Positions 23,000 to 35,699 of a stretch of 61,613 nt of DNA are shown in pieces. The notes beneath the pieces were generated by a model. That model was not told the DNA's origin. It saw only the letters and a program-made list of their open reading frames with translations, and ran no database searches. How positions within the stretch are numbered: position 1 is the first letter of the stretch; every line of letters starts with the position of its first letter. The DNA is from Branchiostoma floridae (Eukaryota > Chordata > Leptocardii > Amphioxiformes > Branchiostomatidae), in contig NC_049982.1 of NCBI RefSeq assembly GCF_000003815.2, positions 17,431,205-17,492,817 of the forward strand, in the 5' to 3' direction. The position numbers and the translations under genes were made by a program.

Positions 23000-25900
23000 T
23001 GGCCGGCAGACTGTCAAGTCTACCAGGAAAATGACCTTACACGTGCTCGTCACAAGCAAAGATATATGAATTCGCTATGTTCCTGCCTATTTCTTTGTAA
23101 ATTTGGGCAGGGAAGTCTGACACGTTTCACTGATACAGTGATACCCTGAACATGTGTGGACAAACCTTACCAAAATATTTATTACAATCACCAACGAGAC
23201 ACCAGGTATTCAGGTACACCTGCACCCATCCACCCCAATATACAATTTCCTACTGTCATGATACCATCACAGAAGTTGCTTTAATCATGCAAGGTATGAC
23301 ATTTGTTTCATTTGTATTCTTCATAGCATAGCCTCTCCGTATTGTGTTTCTTGTGTGATACAAGCAAGGTTCAGTGACAATGAACTGCGGCAGTGTGCAT
23401 ACGCTGACCCGGGTCACAATGGGAGGCGGCCCATCTAAGGTATATTGATGTTGGTGAGGGTTAAGGTTTCACCCTCCGAACAACAGGCTGAGTGGCACAC
23501 CCGTTGTCACAAGAGTATCATTTTGGAGTTAAGTAAATCCACTTGCTCCCAGTGTTGACATTTGAGGTTTGCTCTATTTCTGACCTTTCTGCTGTGCATT
23601 CCTTCCCATTCCAAGGTGGAGATCTGTGCATACCTGTTTTTACCCCTTCAGAAGGTTACATTTTGTGAAACCTGGCTGTTATAAGATGTCATTTTCTTTG
23701 TAGTTGATGTTGTTTTCTTTCCAATTCTCTTCAAATGTTGCCTTGAAACTAAATAAATGCAATTTTTAACAGTAACATTTGCACTAATGAGTCTGTTTAT
23801 TATGTACACATGTACTATTCCATAAAGTAGCTGGAACTGACAATTTGTGTTAGTATGAACCAAGTGAAGAAAGTACAAAGAGGGCTGTTTACAACCTGTT
23901 GTTTTGTATAAAGGTTAGTTATTCAGATGTAATTTGTGTTTTCTTTGTAAGTCAACACGGTAGGAAGTTCAAAATACATACACTACTTTTATTCAATCCA
24001 ACCATTGCCTCTTCCACAAGTCATGACAAGACTGGTGAAGTTACTTAGATGTTAATGTTACTTAGAGGTTATTTCTGAGATATTTGACAAGAAGGAGATT
24101 GTCACAAGTTCATCACAACTTGAACCTGTCACTAATTATTCATATCTTAAGGTTGGGCGGAGACTTACCCAATGTCCCAGTTAGACACAACACACAAAAG
24201 TCAACACCTTCTTGATTGTCTAAAGTCATCATTTCAAGTTCTGCACTTTAAAGTTGATTGTGGAGTCCTCAAAAACGTTCAGTTGAGATTGAGAAGTCAT
24301 GGCTGTGTACCTGAACAGCTGATACAAGTCATGACTGATTATCATAACATTACAATGGACATAACTTTACTTGTGGTCTTTAATTATAGGTTATTGCTGG
24401 CTAATGCTATACACACTGAAATAGAGAAGGTATTCAAGTATATACTTAATGTTCCCCTTTTAGTAGTGTTAATGGTCATTTTGCCACAAAGGATGCAATA
24501 TATATGTAACTATAGTATACTTATACCTTGTATGGAATGTTTTCATTGTATCATATCATTTTTGGCAAAAAAATACCTCAGTTTTTCATCATTGATTTCC
24601 GTAGGGCTGTGTTGCTGTAATACTATGCCATTGCCCCTTGTGACTTTTCGTTAATGGCTTTATTTTTTTGGCACTTTAAGGAACACATATTATGTGGTTT
24701 TCCATTGTTCCATCGCCCTTTCTCCTCTTGTGCAACATATGCCGTGTCAATATTTGTACAACAATCTGTTACTTGTTCGGAGTGCACACTCTTAGTTTTC
24801 AAACGAATTCCCTAGGAATTATGGTGTGGTAGATGTGGTTTTAAATCTTGTTTCTACCACACAAACGTGGTGCTATTACAATTTGCTTGCGAATTGAATG
24901 TTTATTTCGTTTTTCCTTTACTGTCACATTAAGAATTACCCCTCTTGCACCCTAAATGTTATAAATGATGTCTGCACGGAAAGTGACATATGAAAACATT
25001 TCAAGGTAAGAATGTCTCGATACTGATCAGCATTTCTCACCAATGACGCACTCAGCAAATTCTTCCATTTGTTCACCTTGCGTGCACTTTGTCGTGTCCC
25101 TTTTATCTCCTACTATCTCACCTGACACTGCCTACATTTTGCACGCAAGGCTCGCAGGAGATGTTTCCTTTCAGATTTCACAATGTGCCTTTTGCAAGAA
25201 TGTCCATAATTACACGTATGTTCAAAGCTGTAAATTTGAACCAATTCCATGTGCTTTGCAATGATGAGATGTACATTCAGTTATGGAGAAAATGCTGGAA
25301 ATAAAACCGTACCAGAATTCCTCACATGCTGATAACTTCTCTGACATGATTGTGATAAATGGTGTCTTAATTTTCATAATACTGTAAAGTTCGCCACTGG
25401 GAATACCAAAGAGCGCCATACCTAGTACACCAGTGACATCTGTGTTTTACGAGATAAGTTCACGACAGCACTCGGCCATTTCATTTATTTCCATTGCAGA
25501 AAGCGTAAGAAAACAGAAGTACTTGGATGGAAGTTTGAGTACAAGTCACTTTTAGGAGAAAGGTTGATATTGGTTTATATGGAGTGCAGTAGAGTCTCCC
25601 AGGTGCACATTTGTAAGAATCAAGTTCAAGGTATGCAAAAGTATATACATTAGAAAATGTGCGGAGGAAGGATTGTTTTTCTAAGCAAAATTTGTATGTA
25701 AATGCCATACGATTATTTTCTACCCTTTCTCCTTGTTAGACTGCTCGACTAGTTTTGATACAAACTTCTGTCTCAACACAGCTAATACATGTACTACTAG
25801 GGGAGATTACCACAGAAGAATAAAGTCAGTAAATGATTTAGAACCGGTTAATGACCCATCATACAAAATTATTCAGTTGTAATTTTACTTGTCATTGTTA

Positions 25901-28570
25901 CAGTAATCATCATTTATGTGTAGCGAATTCAAACATGTTGCAGGCGGTTACTAGTTTTTAGTTTGCATCATTTTCCTTCTGCCGTTTCGTTAACTTGTCA
26001 CAATTTGTTCTTTTTGCTTGACTCTCCTGGTGTAGAGTTTATTTTTCCATCTTCAATCCACTTGACATTTACAAGGACTTGTTGTATAGGTTTTATATCG
26101 TGCTATTGACATCATGTTAATTAATTGCGTGCATTACACCACAACAGTTGTAGAATATTCAATGCCCCTCCACTATGCTGCAAATGGCCCTTTTTACCTG
26201 CATGTATGCAGGTATGGTTTTTTATGAGCGGTTGGCTACATTTTCCTTATATACAAAGGCAACTATCGTTTATTTCGTTAAAAACAAGTCAAGAAAGAAG
26301 TGGTTGTTCAAAGTTCAGCTTCTGGCCTTATTTCTGGTCCATTTTCTACAGAGACAAGTACGTGTTTCGTTTAAGAAAAGTGGTTATTCAAGATTCATGA
26401 TCAGCTTTCCTGATATTTAGGACTGTGTTTTAATCTACCGGTCTATTGTAAAAATGTAGGAGTGGTTGAACGAGAGCAATGCGAAGGACAGCAAACTTTC
26501 GAATGATTGAGAAAAAAGGGTTTTGTTTCAGAATTCAAATGAAGCAAGCTTCTATCTGCACGTTATACTTCGGATGTTCTTGGTAGATTGCACCGAACTC
26601 GTCAAATCCCCACAGGTGTACCATAAACCCACACGACTGTTTCCATCTCTAGGTCTGATCAAACTCTGAGTTTTTAGACGCTTTCTGTTAGAGGAAGACT
26701 CAGGAAAGCTCTCCTGAGGTACGGCTATTTGTTTCCAACCAGGTATCCCGTGTGAATTGGACACCTGTTGTCAGTTATTACGCAGTGAAAGTTTGAAGCA
26801 ACAGTACACGGTTTACTGGTAAACAGGCGGTTTCTGGATCGCGCCCAATATTTGGTAAGACGGCTTCAGGCGCACGAAAACTACAAACAAACGATCTACA
26901 CCGTTTTACGTCAGTGACTCTAGGCCTTTTGTGAGGAATAACTGTTACAAACATACCAATGTACCCCTATCTTATATAGTTATACCTGCTGTCTACAATA
27001 TCTCTTTTTTGTCGTTCATAATTGTAAGTTATTGTTCTTTGTTGATAGCGATATCTCATGACTGTTGCCTTTTGATACCCCCAAAACAAATTTTCTTTTC
27101 ATCGTAACAAGTAGAAAATTTCTACTTGTCATTTGTCTCTGTCGACCACTGAATCACGGGGCTCCTATAGGATTTCAACGTCTGTATCTATTACAGGACA
27201 GTTCGTTGCTGCGGAGATATTTGAATGCAAAGCTGGAATAGCGAAGTTGCGAGAACAATAAACCGTATCCACGGTGTACATATACAGGTAACGGTGCGCG
27301 ATTGCAGCACATGATGCTATTAAGTACCATCGCTTTAACAGAAGTACAATGATTGTGAGTTTTACACGTGGCTGTTTCCTGCTCACGTATTCCTGCTATA
27401 GCCAATAGGGTACAAATCATGTTTGTTGGTCGGACCGCCCTTCTGAAGTTGTGTGCGTACACGGACAACACACCGCCCCTTAAGACTGTTCGGCTAAGTG
27501 AATATGGTGTGGCTAAGAACGTTTTCATCAAGAAGGGTTTCTGGAGAGGAGACAAATGTATTCCTAGTTTTAACTCCGTTATTTTTGTTACTTTCCTGGA
27601 ACAGCTTTTGTGGGGGAAAAATCATGCGTCTTTGGAAAAGACGAAATCCAGCAGAAAAAGTCGCAATCTGAAAACCCAACCCAAATAGTTCAACTTGTGC
27701 GCAGTGCGAACAGAAATGTGACCCAAGCCGTCGTCTGGAAACACTATCTAAACCATGCTGGCCCTTGGTCTTTTCACTTGTCTGTTCACAAGAAAATTAA
27801 GAGACGCAATATCTTCTTATATTCAGTTCAATATGTAATATAACGAGCAAGTGTATGCAATTCTTAGTACCGTTCAATGATTCTTGTGTGTCGGACACGA
27901 CTTTTTTTCAAAATAAGGGTGCAATACTTTTTTTTTCATAGTCGGTTTTATGTGTTTGCTGATTAGACAAACCAGGCTCAATAAGTGGCATTGCAGTACC
28001 CAAACTTCATGCCCTCACGCCATATGAAAGATTTGTAACACTGAACTTGAAGCTGTTAGTAATATAGTAGGTGGTAACTTTCTCCACGCAACTACATGTA
28101 CAGGGGTATGTACAGACTTAATATTATTTACTTTAAAATATCCGTCTCGAAATCTCATTATCCTTGCTGATACGAATGGGTTATCACAGCTGTAAAAGGG
28201 AGCGACACAGCTAGGTCATTCATTCCATCATGGCATCATTTTAATGTAACTGATCCCTTTTATACCGACTTAGACGGCATCATGATCACTCGTTTTGATG
28301 AGTGCATAGAAACTGACCTTAAAGAATATACTGTATATAATCTCTGTACATCGGTGTCAATAAAGGTTGTATTATCTATTTTTGCCCTTCTATAGCGACC
28401 GCACGTGTTCTTACAACATATACACTGAAGGTATATTTTCTGTATCCAGACTCTAGTGTTAAATCTATATTTAATGTAATTCTTAAATACTCTGATGCAC
28501 TTTTGTAAACGTGGTTTCATCTCAATACACAAGAAAGGGGGTATCTTCGGTGGCGTCACTGCGGCCGAGA
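23000..28570. other. Spacer/intron without recognised genes
   Basis: AT-rich. The longest frame (24,172-24,654, 160 codons plus) is rich in rare AT codons and matches nothing I know. An inverted pair CTTGCGTGCA / TGCACGCAAG occurs near 25,077 and 25,140. No splice-bounded exon found. Confidence 0.3.
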
Positions 28571-28578
28571 AATTGGAG

Positions 28579-28713
28579 CTTAACGAATTTCATCGATGAA
28601 AAGGAATCTTTTTACGCCTCTTGCGTCATGTCTTTTTAGTCATACGTTTTGCATTATATTCTCAATATAAAGTCAATGGTACCATAAACTCAATCTAGAA
28701 CGCAGCGACGCAC
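28579..28713 (+). repeat. Dispersed repeat family R4, copy A (diverged)
   Basis: Shares TAACGAATTTCATCGATGAA-type head, GTCATACGTTTTGCATTATA and AATCTAGAACGCAGCGACGC tail with three other copies (30,859, 51,484 and 56,523). Most diverged copy. Confidence 0.45.
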
Positions 28714-28750
28714 CCAATGCACCTCAGTCCAGTGAGATAAGTCCAGTTCT

Positions 28751-29057
28751 GTTCCTTGTTGTCAGGTCTGTTTCTCCACCCCCACCACACACACGAGGCG
28801 GGAGATGTTCCTTGTTGTCAGGTCTGTTTCTCCACCCCCACCACACACAGGAGGCGGGAGATGTTCCTTGTTGTCAGGTCTGTTTCTCCACCCCCACCAC
28901 ACACAGGAGGCGGGAGATGTTCCTTGTTGTCAGGTCTGTTTCTCCACCCCCACCACACACAGGAGGCGGGAGATGTTCCTTGTTGTCAGGTCTGTTTCTC
29001 CACCCCCACCACACACAGGAGGCGGGAGATGTTCCTTGTTGTCAGGTCTGTTGCTCG
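28751..29057 (+). repeat. 56-bp minisatellite, about 5.5 copies
   Basis: Units start at 28,751, 28,807, 28,863, 28,919, 28,975 and 29,031, each beginning GTTCCTTGTTGTCAGG and containing CCACCCCCACCACACAC and GGAGGCGGGAGAT. Units 2-5 are nearly identical; the first differs (ACACGAGG for ACAGGAGG); the last stops after 27 bp. Because 56 is not a multiple of three, three overlapping repetitive reading frames of 105-176 codons arise and should not be annotated as proteins. Confidence 0.95.
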
Positions 29058-30858
29058 TACCAGGCGCCACTCAGGTGGGCTGTTTCCGGCCGGGCGGCAC
29101 CGCCCCATCCGTTCCCTCATAATCATCGCGTCCATAAACCGTTTATTATCCCTTTTGTCTTCTGTCTGTTACCTCCGTCACCGACTCGTCTCGCTCATCA
29201 TCGGCTTCCATTCAGACGCATTAATGTGGTGTTACCGATCCTTAGTCATCCCCAGATGTCTATCTTAATGACAGCTATCAATCATTGTTTAACGGTTGAG
29301 GTGCCGGTGGGCCAGTCCACAGTGCCGGTCAAACATACATGAACACCTGAATGTTCTGTCGCACGTACTGTTATATATCGTAAGGTTCTGAGATATATAT
29401 ATATCATTGTTTGGCTACATGTTTTATAGATAAACCCATCCAATGAGTACTTGGGTGTTCTTTAGTGAGATTTGCCATTGCCTGGGTGCTGCTACAAGTG
29501 TGCCGCAAAGTTGGTTACTCTGAAGTTTCGGTAAACGCTGAACGGTCGTTCCGTCGATAGAAAAGACGCCACACAAACTTGATAAATCGTCACGTGTTTC
29601 TTTCTTTCTACTTTCTTCATTGATGTCATTTTTTATTTGTCCGAAGAGTTCGTGAAGTTGTCCGACAAAAAGGAAAACTTACTTTAAGGAAGAAAACGGC
29701 ACAACATTCCCTTCTACCGCCTGGTTGATTGATGTGTCCAGAGGGCTGTAGTTGTCACATTGTGTCAGTAAAAAAACATAACTCTGATAGTGTGAACAGG
29801 ATTGGCTACCGAGTCATATGACAAATTTTGCGTCCAGCTCGAAAGGACATAGCTGGTTCTTAGAATTGGTAAGACTTTAGCACATGTAGAATCCACCCAC
29901 CCGAGTCCATCTGGTCATTTCTCAGCCCACTGTCGTCTGATTTAATTAGAGGGAGAAGGAACGTTCCCTCAATCCCTCTCCCCTGGCAGTTTTAGAACAA
30001 TAGTGGCGAAATTTCGTTGATTGTATCTGCTATGAAATGCGCCAACCACTCCAGTCGGCAGGATCTCGACCGTAACAAGTTGTGTAAATAGCGAAAACGT
30101 CAAAAAGTGTCAGGCGATCCCGCCGGCCCTGAGAGCCGTGCTTTCTCCCACCTGTTCCGTAGCGTTAGGGCGGTCGGTACCGGTCGGTCGGATGGGGAAG
30201 AAAAGACAACTTCCACTACAGCCATGGGGAAAACTGCACATTTCTGACACACAAAAACTGGTAGTAGTAGACAGATCATGTCTGTTCTTTGACACAAAAT
30301 CCTGCTTTTGAAGAAGGCGGGAATTGGCGCAATTATCTGTGGCGACGGTGATGCTGATGTCTGCGGTCTGCCGTAATTAATCCCTGATTATTCTATCAAA
30401 TCTACTACTACTAATAGTCCTATGGGGATTTTCTGTTTGCTGTACTTAATTAGGTAAGCCTCTATAATTCTCAACACGTGGTACTTTAACTAGACAGTTG
30501 GTTGTTGAATATCTGATTGAGCCAAATTGTTGGATTTCGTTAGACGGGTCCAAAAAGGTTTGTGCAGTGACTCAAAAGGTGACAACACGAAGAGATCCTG
30601 AGTTCGGACTGACTTCGTCTAGAATATACGAACGTCATTTTATCAAATGCTTTTGAAATGGAAACGATTCAGCTATTTTTCAGAGTTCAGACTTTCATTC
30701 TTCAATGGAAAGGACGCACAACCTCGCGAACACAAGTGTCGGAGAACGGTATGGAAATTGCAAGAAATGTCAGGTGACAGATTACATCTTCTGACAATCA
30801 GGTACAGGTGGTTGGTTATACCCACTAGGACTCTCTCGCCGCGCTCTGTCATCAATCT

Positions 30859-31057
30859 AAAATTTGACAGATCGCTCAACGAATTATGTACAAAAAAGTG
30901 AATCATTTTACGCTTTGTATGTTTCGTTGTCTTGTCAGCCACACTTTTACATTTTGTATTATACACCCAGTATGAAATCTGGGGTTACACACATGATTTA
31001 TGTTGCAGTGCCGAGAGCGAAGAGCCATATCGCCGTCTAGTGGAAAGGTGGCCTAAC
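30859..31057 (+). repeat. Dispersed repeat family R4, copy B
   Basis: AATTTGACAGATCGCTCAAC, TATGAAATCTGGGGTTACAC and ATCGCCGTCTAGTGGAA correspond in order to copies at 51,484 and 56,523. Confidence 0.65.
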
Positions 31058-32061
31058 TGAGCATTAGACATTTCATCATCATCATCATCCAGGCGTGCTG
31101 GACATTTACTGTCACTGAAATGGTGTTGATTGGCCCGATGCTTCGTCAGTTACAATACTTCTGATTGACGCATATTTAATACATTTCTATTTTCTCATAT
31201 TCATACTCTTCATGCTCATAAATCACGTTCTAGGGCTGTGGTGGCCTATCCGACAGCTACGTTTGCTTTTGCTGCTCGTAGACGTTTCCAAATGCAATAT
31301 GTTGTTCCACGTTCAAATTGACCGCTTTTGTTTTCTCGAGTGACCACTCCATCAAGGACATTTTTGACTCCATGAATCTCCTGTCACCTTTGCTGCCATG
31401 TACCTCACCAGTCCTGACGTCTCGCCTTTTCCCTGAGCGGGCCCGGTTTCTCAGACATCTCTACAGACAGGCCGATAAGTTTATCGCGCGGCGGCCACAG
31501 GTTTATCAGGAGGTGTTTGTGCGGTAGCCGGACAGGAAGTCCTTGAAATGAAACCAGATAACACCTGACGACACACGCCGTCTTCAGACTAAAAACCCCG
31601 TGTCTGAGTAAACTATTCACGTCTAGAGTGTACAAGAACAACACAAAACGTTCGAGGTCTACACTGTGGTGTTTCGTTATGATTTCGTTCAAATCGTTAA
31701 AGCTTACCCGGCCTGCACTAGAAAAGTTCGTTCAAGAATGGAAATTTCTTATCAAAACTTTGACATTTCGTACACACTTGACCAGGTTATTTTGAACAAG
31801 TTGATAGCTGGCATAACATTCTGATGTCAAACAATGTCTTCGGAAACTTATTTTGGTTAGATCCTCCGAGGATCAAGATGATATTTGTTTGACAAAAAAT
31901 GTCTCTTCGGAACAAAGCTAAGTCGCACATCGTGACTTGCAATTGAAAATTTGCAACACAAAGTCTACTGTTTGATTTTGATTTGTGCCGTGATCGAAAT
32001 AACAGCAACGAAAACTAGCCAATCTATTGTGCTAAGACTTCTATCTCCACCTTGGATGCAG

Positions 32062-32160
32062 GCAAAGGTATCAGTTACAGCCAACTCATAGACTGGACCG
32101 CAAAATGTTTCATATGTCGGGTCGGAACGCACAGTAAAATCATGATGGTTTCAACAATTT
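32062..32160 (+). repeat. Dispersed repeat, copy 2 (ATCAGTTACAGCCAAC family)
   Basis: Second copy of the repeat at 19,374-19,482, with a shorter middle segment and small indels. Family unknown, no coding potential. Confidence 0.7.
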
Positions 32161-32939
32161 TGAAATGAGGATTTCAATATGTTTGGGTTAAGATGTTGAA
32201 TGGATAGGTGCGCCAAATCAGTGAAGGGGGTGGGCGGTGACTGTGAGTAGCAACAAGAGCCATGAGCGGCTGGCCTACATGTGAATATAACTACACACAA
32301 TTTCTTGGTAATTTGATGAACAAAAAAAGAAGACAAATAGAATCACATTGATACATCTGTTCTGCCACCTGTTACTGTAGTGGTGCATCTATCATACTCA
32401 TCTGATCAATATGACCTGGCAGAGAGGGCCATTTTGCTCCGGGTATGTTTTAAAAACTTTCCTGGTGATAAGGAAATGTTTTACATATCTAGACGAAATA
32501 TGATTTCTAAAGTACGTGGGAAAATCTCATGGTGTAGTTTAAACCCAAAAATAGGAACTTGAGTGGTGATTCTATATCCTTCGAAGAGTCCAATTTGTTT
32601 TAAATCCAAGAAACCAGGCCCGGTATGACCGTAGTCTCCAACAGGCTCCGCGGCGGGCACACAGCATCTTGGTTAGTTTGCTCTACCTGTCAAAGTCTGT
32701 CTGCATTAACATTACGTTTCCAAAAATAAAAGATCATCGCAGGGCCTGCCTTTACCATCTGACTGGGCAAATCTTGACCATTTTAATGCCACAATGTCAG
32801 CAGTTATGTCGAGCCAGACGGAGCCTGTTAGAGACTATTACCACCCGCTTGCTACGGACCGTTTTCCCGGCTATCCAGCCTCCCCTACAAGCACTTCGTC
32901 TCTGTTATCAGCAATAGCCCACTTCACAGAACAGTTTTA

Positions 32940-33125
32940 ACCCTCTTTAACCCGCACTGTGTAACAATCACGCACCGACGAGAAGGGCGGCCGGGTCGGG
33001 CCGCGCCTCAACACCAAGTGCGGCGGGCCCCGCATTCCTCACCGGGGAGTTGTGCTGCGGGGTCACGGTGGCGACAGAGCGACTTCACGTGCCGCTCTCA
33101 TCCAATGGCTCATTATGCGGCCACC
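32940..33125. other. CpG-rich patch
   Basis: Very GC-rich (GGCGGCCGGGTCGGGCCGCG and similar) with many CpGs, within a region lacking genes. Possible enhancer or unannotated promoter about 11 kb 3' of FoxI. No exon recognised. Confidence 0.3.
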
Positions 33126-33481
33126 TAGGAAGTTTTTAATTCATTTCTCCGTACACACACGTACACACACTTGCTATACAAAAACGATAAACCTTGATAT
33201 TTAGTTCGTACTTTGCCTACGTCGTATTAGCGTTGATTGGGTATCTAGGAGAAAATATATTTCCTTCATTTTGGAACAGTAGACCTCTTCAACACCTGAT
33301 TTGTAATGACGTCAACACGATCACAGACACATTCCAAGATCAGTCCCAGCTAGGTTTGCTTCACCCAAAGTGTTCTTCAAAATAAATAATTACCGAGACG
33401 TGTGTATTGCTAACAGGAGATGTTCTAAAACCAATCAACATGTAGGCCGTGACACATGTCAGTGGGACATTGTTGGAAACC

Positions 33482-33541
33482 TGACGTCGGGTGACGTCAG
33501 ATGACGTCGGGTGTCGTCGGACTCCTGACGCCTTGACGTCT
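33482..33541. promoter_or_regulatory. Array of CRE-like TGACGTC motifs with 10-bp period
   Basis: TGACGTCG (33,482), TGACGTCA (33,492, a full CRE), TGACGTCG (33,502) and TGTCGTCG (33,512) are spaced exactly 10 bp, with further TGACGCC at 33,526 and TGACGTCT at 33,534. The surrounding sequence is not repetitive. Binding by CREB/ATF-type bZIP factors is inferred. Confidence 0.45.
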
Positions 33542-35612
33542 CCTCAGACGGTGCGGAGTCTCCCAGATGGCACGGTTTTGCTGACGATGGCACCTGTTGC
33601 CATACCAAACAACTTTCTCTGGATATCACTTCCCAACTAGCTGTTTGGTAAGGTGACAAACAGTTTGATGGGGGTACAGATTGATGTTGGGAATGTTCTT
33701 TTTGTGTTTCACTTTTGCTTGTTTTATACCATATCTTAAGTAACGGTTAAGTAAAAATTTAGAGTTTTTCGTCCGAGTCATAACGGTTGACGGCAACAAT
33801 CCGCATTCATGAATGAACCATCCCTGGATATATTAATCCTGCAGGTTTTCTCAGTTTTAAACATTCCATCCTTAACTTTGCAATAAACATAGATGGGGAT
33901 GGGGGAAAATTGTAAAAAAAAAACACCGTTGTTTTGTACATATCGTTTTGTATTCAGGACAACAGAAATTATGTATGTATGTATATTGCATCACACACCC
34001 CACCACCATCACCACCCCCGGTACAAGCAGCATGTCCCCTGTGTGGCCAGGTGGGCAGTGTTGTTCGCACAGGTTGCCTGCTCCACGGGGCTTAATTTTA
34101 CAGCAGACGGCTCCGTACTTCCGCCGGGCACAGCGACGTGGTAAGCCGCTGATGATGGAGACTCTCCCCGGTAGGGCCGGGAGAGACGGACGGGCGTCTG
34201 ACAAAGCCCCCCCCCCCTCGCTATTTGTTCTTTCAAATTTCTTTCAATTGTTTGAGTTAGACAAAAGTTAGTCGTTCTCGAGGCACTATATATACATATA
34301 CTAGTACTACGCTATGCCTATGGAGCGTATGGACAATGTATCATACTATACTGTTGGTTTTGTAGATATTGATATCCGAAAACCAATTAATTAACAGGTA
34401 AACAAAGAGACAAACAAAAATACATGTACATATAAACAAGTAAACAAACAACACAATGGATTTTAGTCTTACATACACACCGAAGTACATCTGAAAAGAA
34501 TCCCGGTCAATCAGGGTGCATTTCTTTATACGTGTTGGATGTTTCAGTCAGTTTTTTACGGTCATCATCCGATTCAAACCGTTGTTACGCGAAAACTGAA
34601 ATAATGTCATTGAATCTGAAACATGATTTTGGTCATTATATGTCAATAATAGAATAAACCAATGAATCCCTAGATCGCCGTAGAGCAAGTAAACATCGAT
34701 AGCCACATTGCGTAAGTGTTATCGGCATTGGGACAAAAATACTTAGATTCAGTGACCAAGTAACCCGGTTGGAATACACTGGTCAGCGCCTTTTGAACAG
34801 ATCATCGCAAAACAGCGCACTAACTATATAAACTATAGATTGGCGCGAAACATATTGTCGTCGTGTCTAGCTTATCAACGGACAGCATCGATAATATCGT
34901 TTTCATTCTATTTAGTCAGTGTATGAATTTTGTTTCAGAAATGAGATATTTTGTGCTTTTTTATTTGAAAATATCGAAGTATTTGAAGTTGCATCATTCT
35001 CCAGATTCTTGGACGAGGTATATTGTATTTATCTGAGTCTCCCGGCGTCTCCTCGTGTAATTTTAGACAGAATTCTTCACTGTAGATGATTGATGTTCGG
35101 AGTAAAAGTTCGGAGTTCGGAATGTGGATTCCCGGTCAGGTTTTCCCTCGGAGTTCCGTGAGTCGGCGGGCGTGCCGTGCGCACCACGTCCCCGGGACAG
35201 TCACGGCTCAGGTACGGCGGCAGTCTGATGCGGGCAGGGCGCGACGACACCGCGGCACCACAGTCTGGAATCTGCCCGGGTGTTACTCTATCTGCATGGA
35301 GTCACGAAGTTTCATCCCCACCCAAACTGTAGGAGCTGTGAAATATTAGTTAAACAATGGAAATCATTTTTTGTTTTCCATTCGACATGTATTGACAAGA
35401 ACTGACACTGTCTTATGACGTGTGTTCAAGCTTAGAGGGAAGTAACATTATATTTGACCACTGAGAAAGAAAGATTTTTAAAAAATGATAAAATTCATTG
35501 GTATGAAAGCTACGATTGTCATGACTGTAACGCAAAGTGGGATTACTGGTATTCCGTATTACGGCTATTTCTTGAGATGTAACCAAGAGGAAAGCCATTG
35601 TCCTATATTTCA

Positions 35613-35613
<1 letters not shown>

Positions 35614-35685
<72 letters not shown>
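35614..35685. repeat. (TA)36 microsatellite
   Basis: Seventy-two bases of pure TA. Creates artificial Tyr-Ile reading frames on both strands. Likely polymorphic and hard to sequence. Confidence 0.99.
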
Positions 35686-35687
<2 letters not shown>

Positions 35688-35699
35688 TAACTTGGAGTA

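Noticed and set aside
24172-24654. 160-codon plus frame
   Set aside because: No resemblance to a known family, AT-rich codons, no splice signals or neighbours; a chance frame is likely in 61 kb of AT-rich DNA.
28756-29342. Three overlapping frames of 105-176 codons with repeated CCQVCFSTPTT-like peptides
   Set aside because: They are the three frames of a 56-bp minisatellite; the same peptide appears in each because 56 is not a multiple of three.
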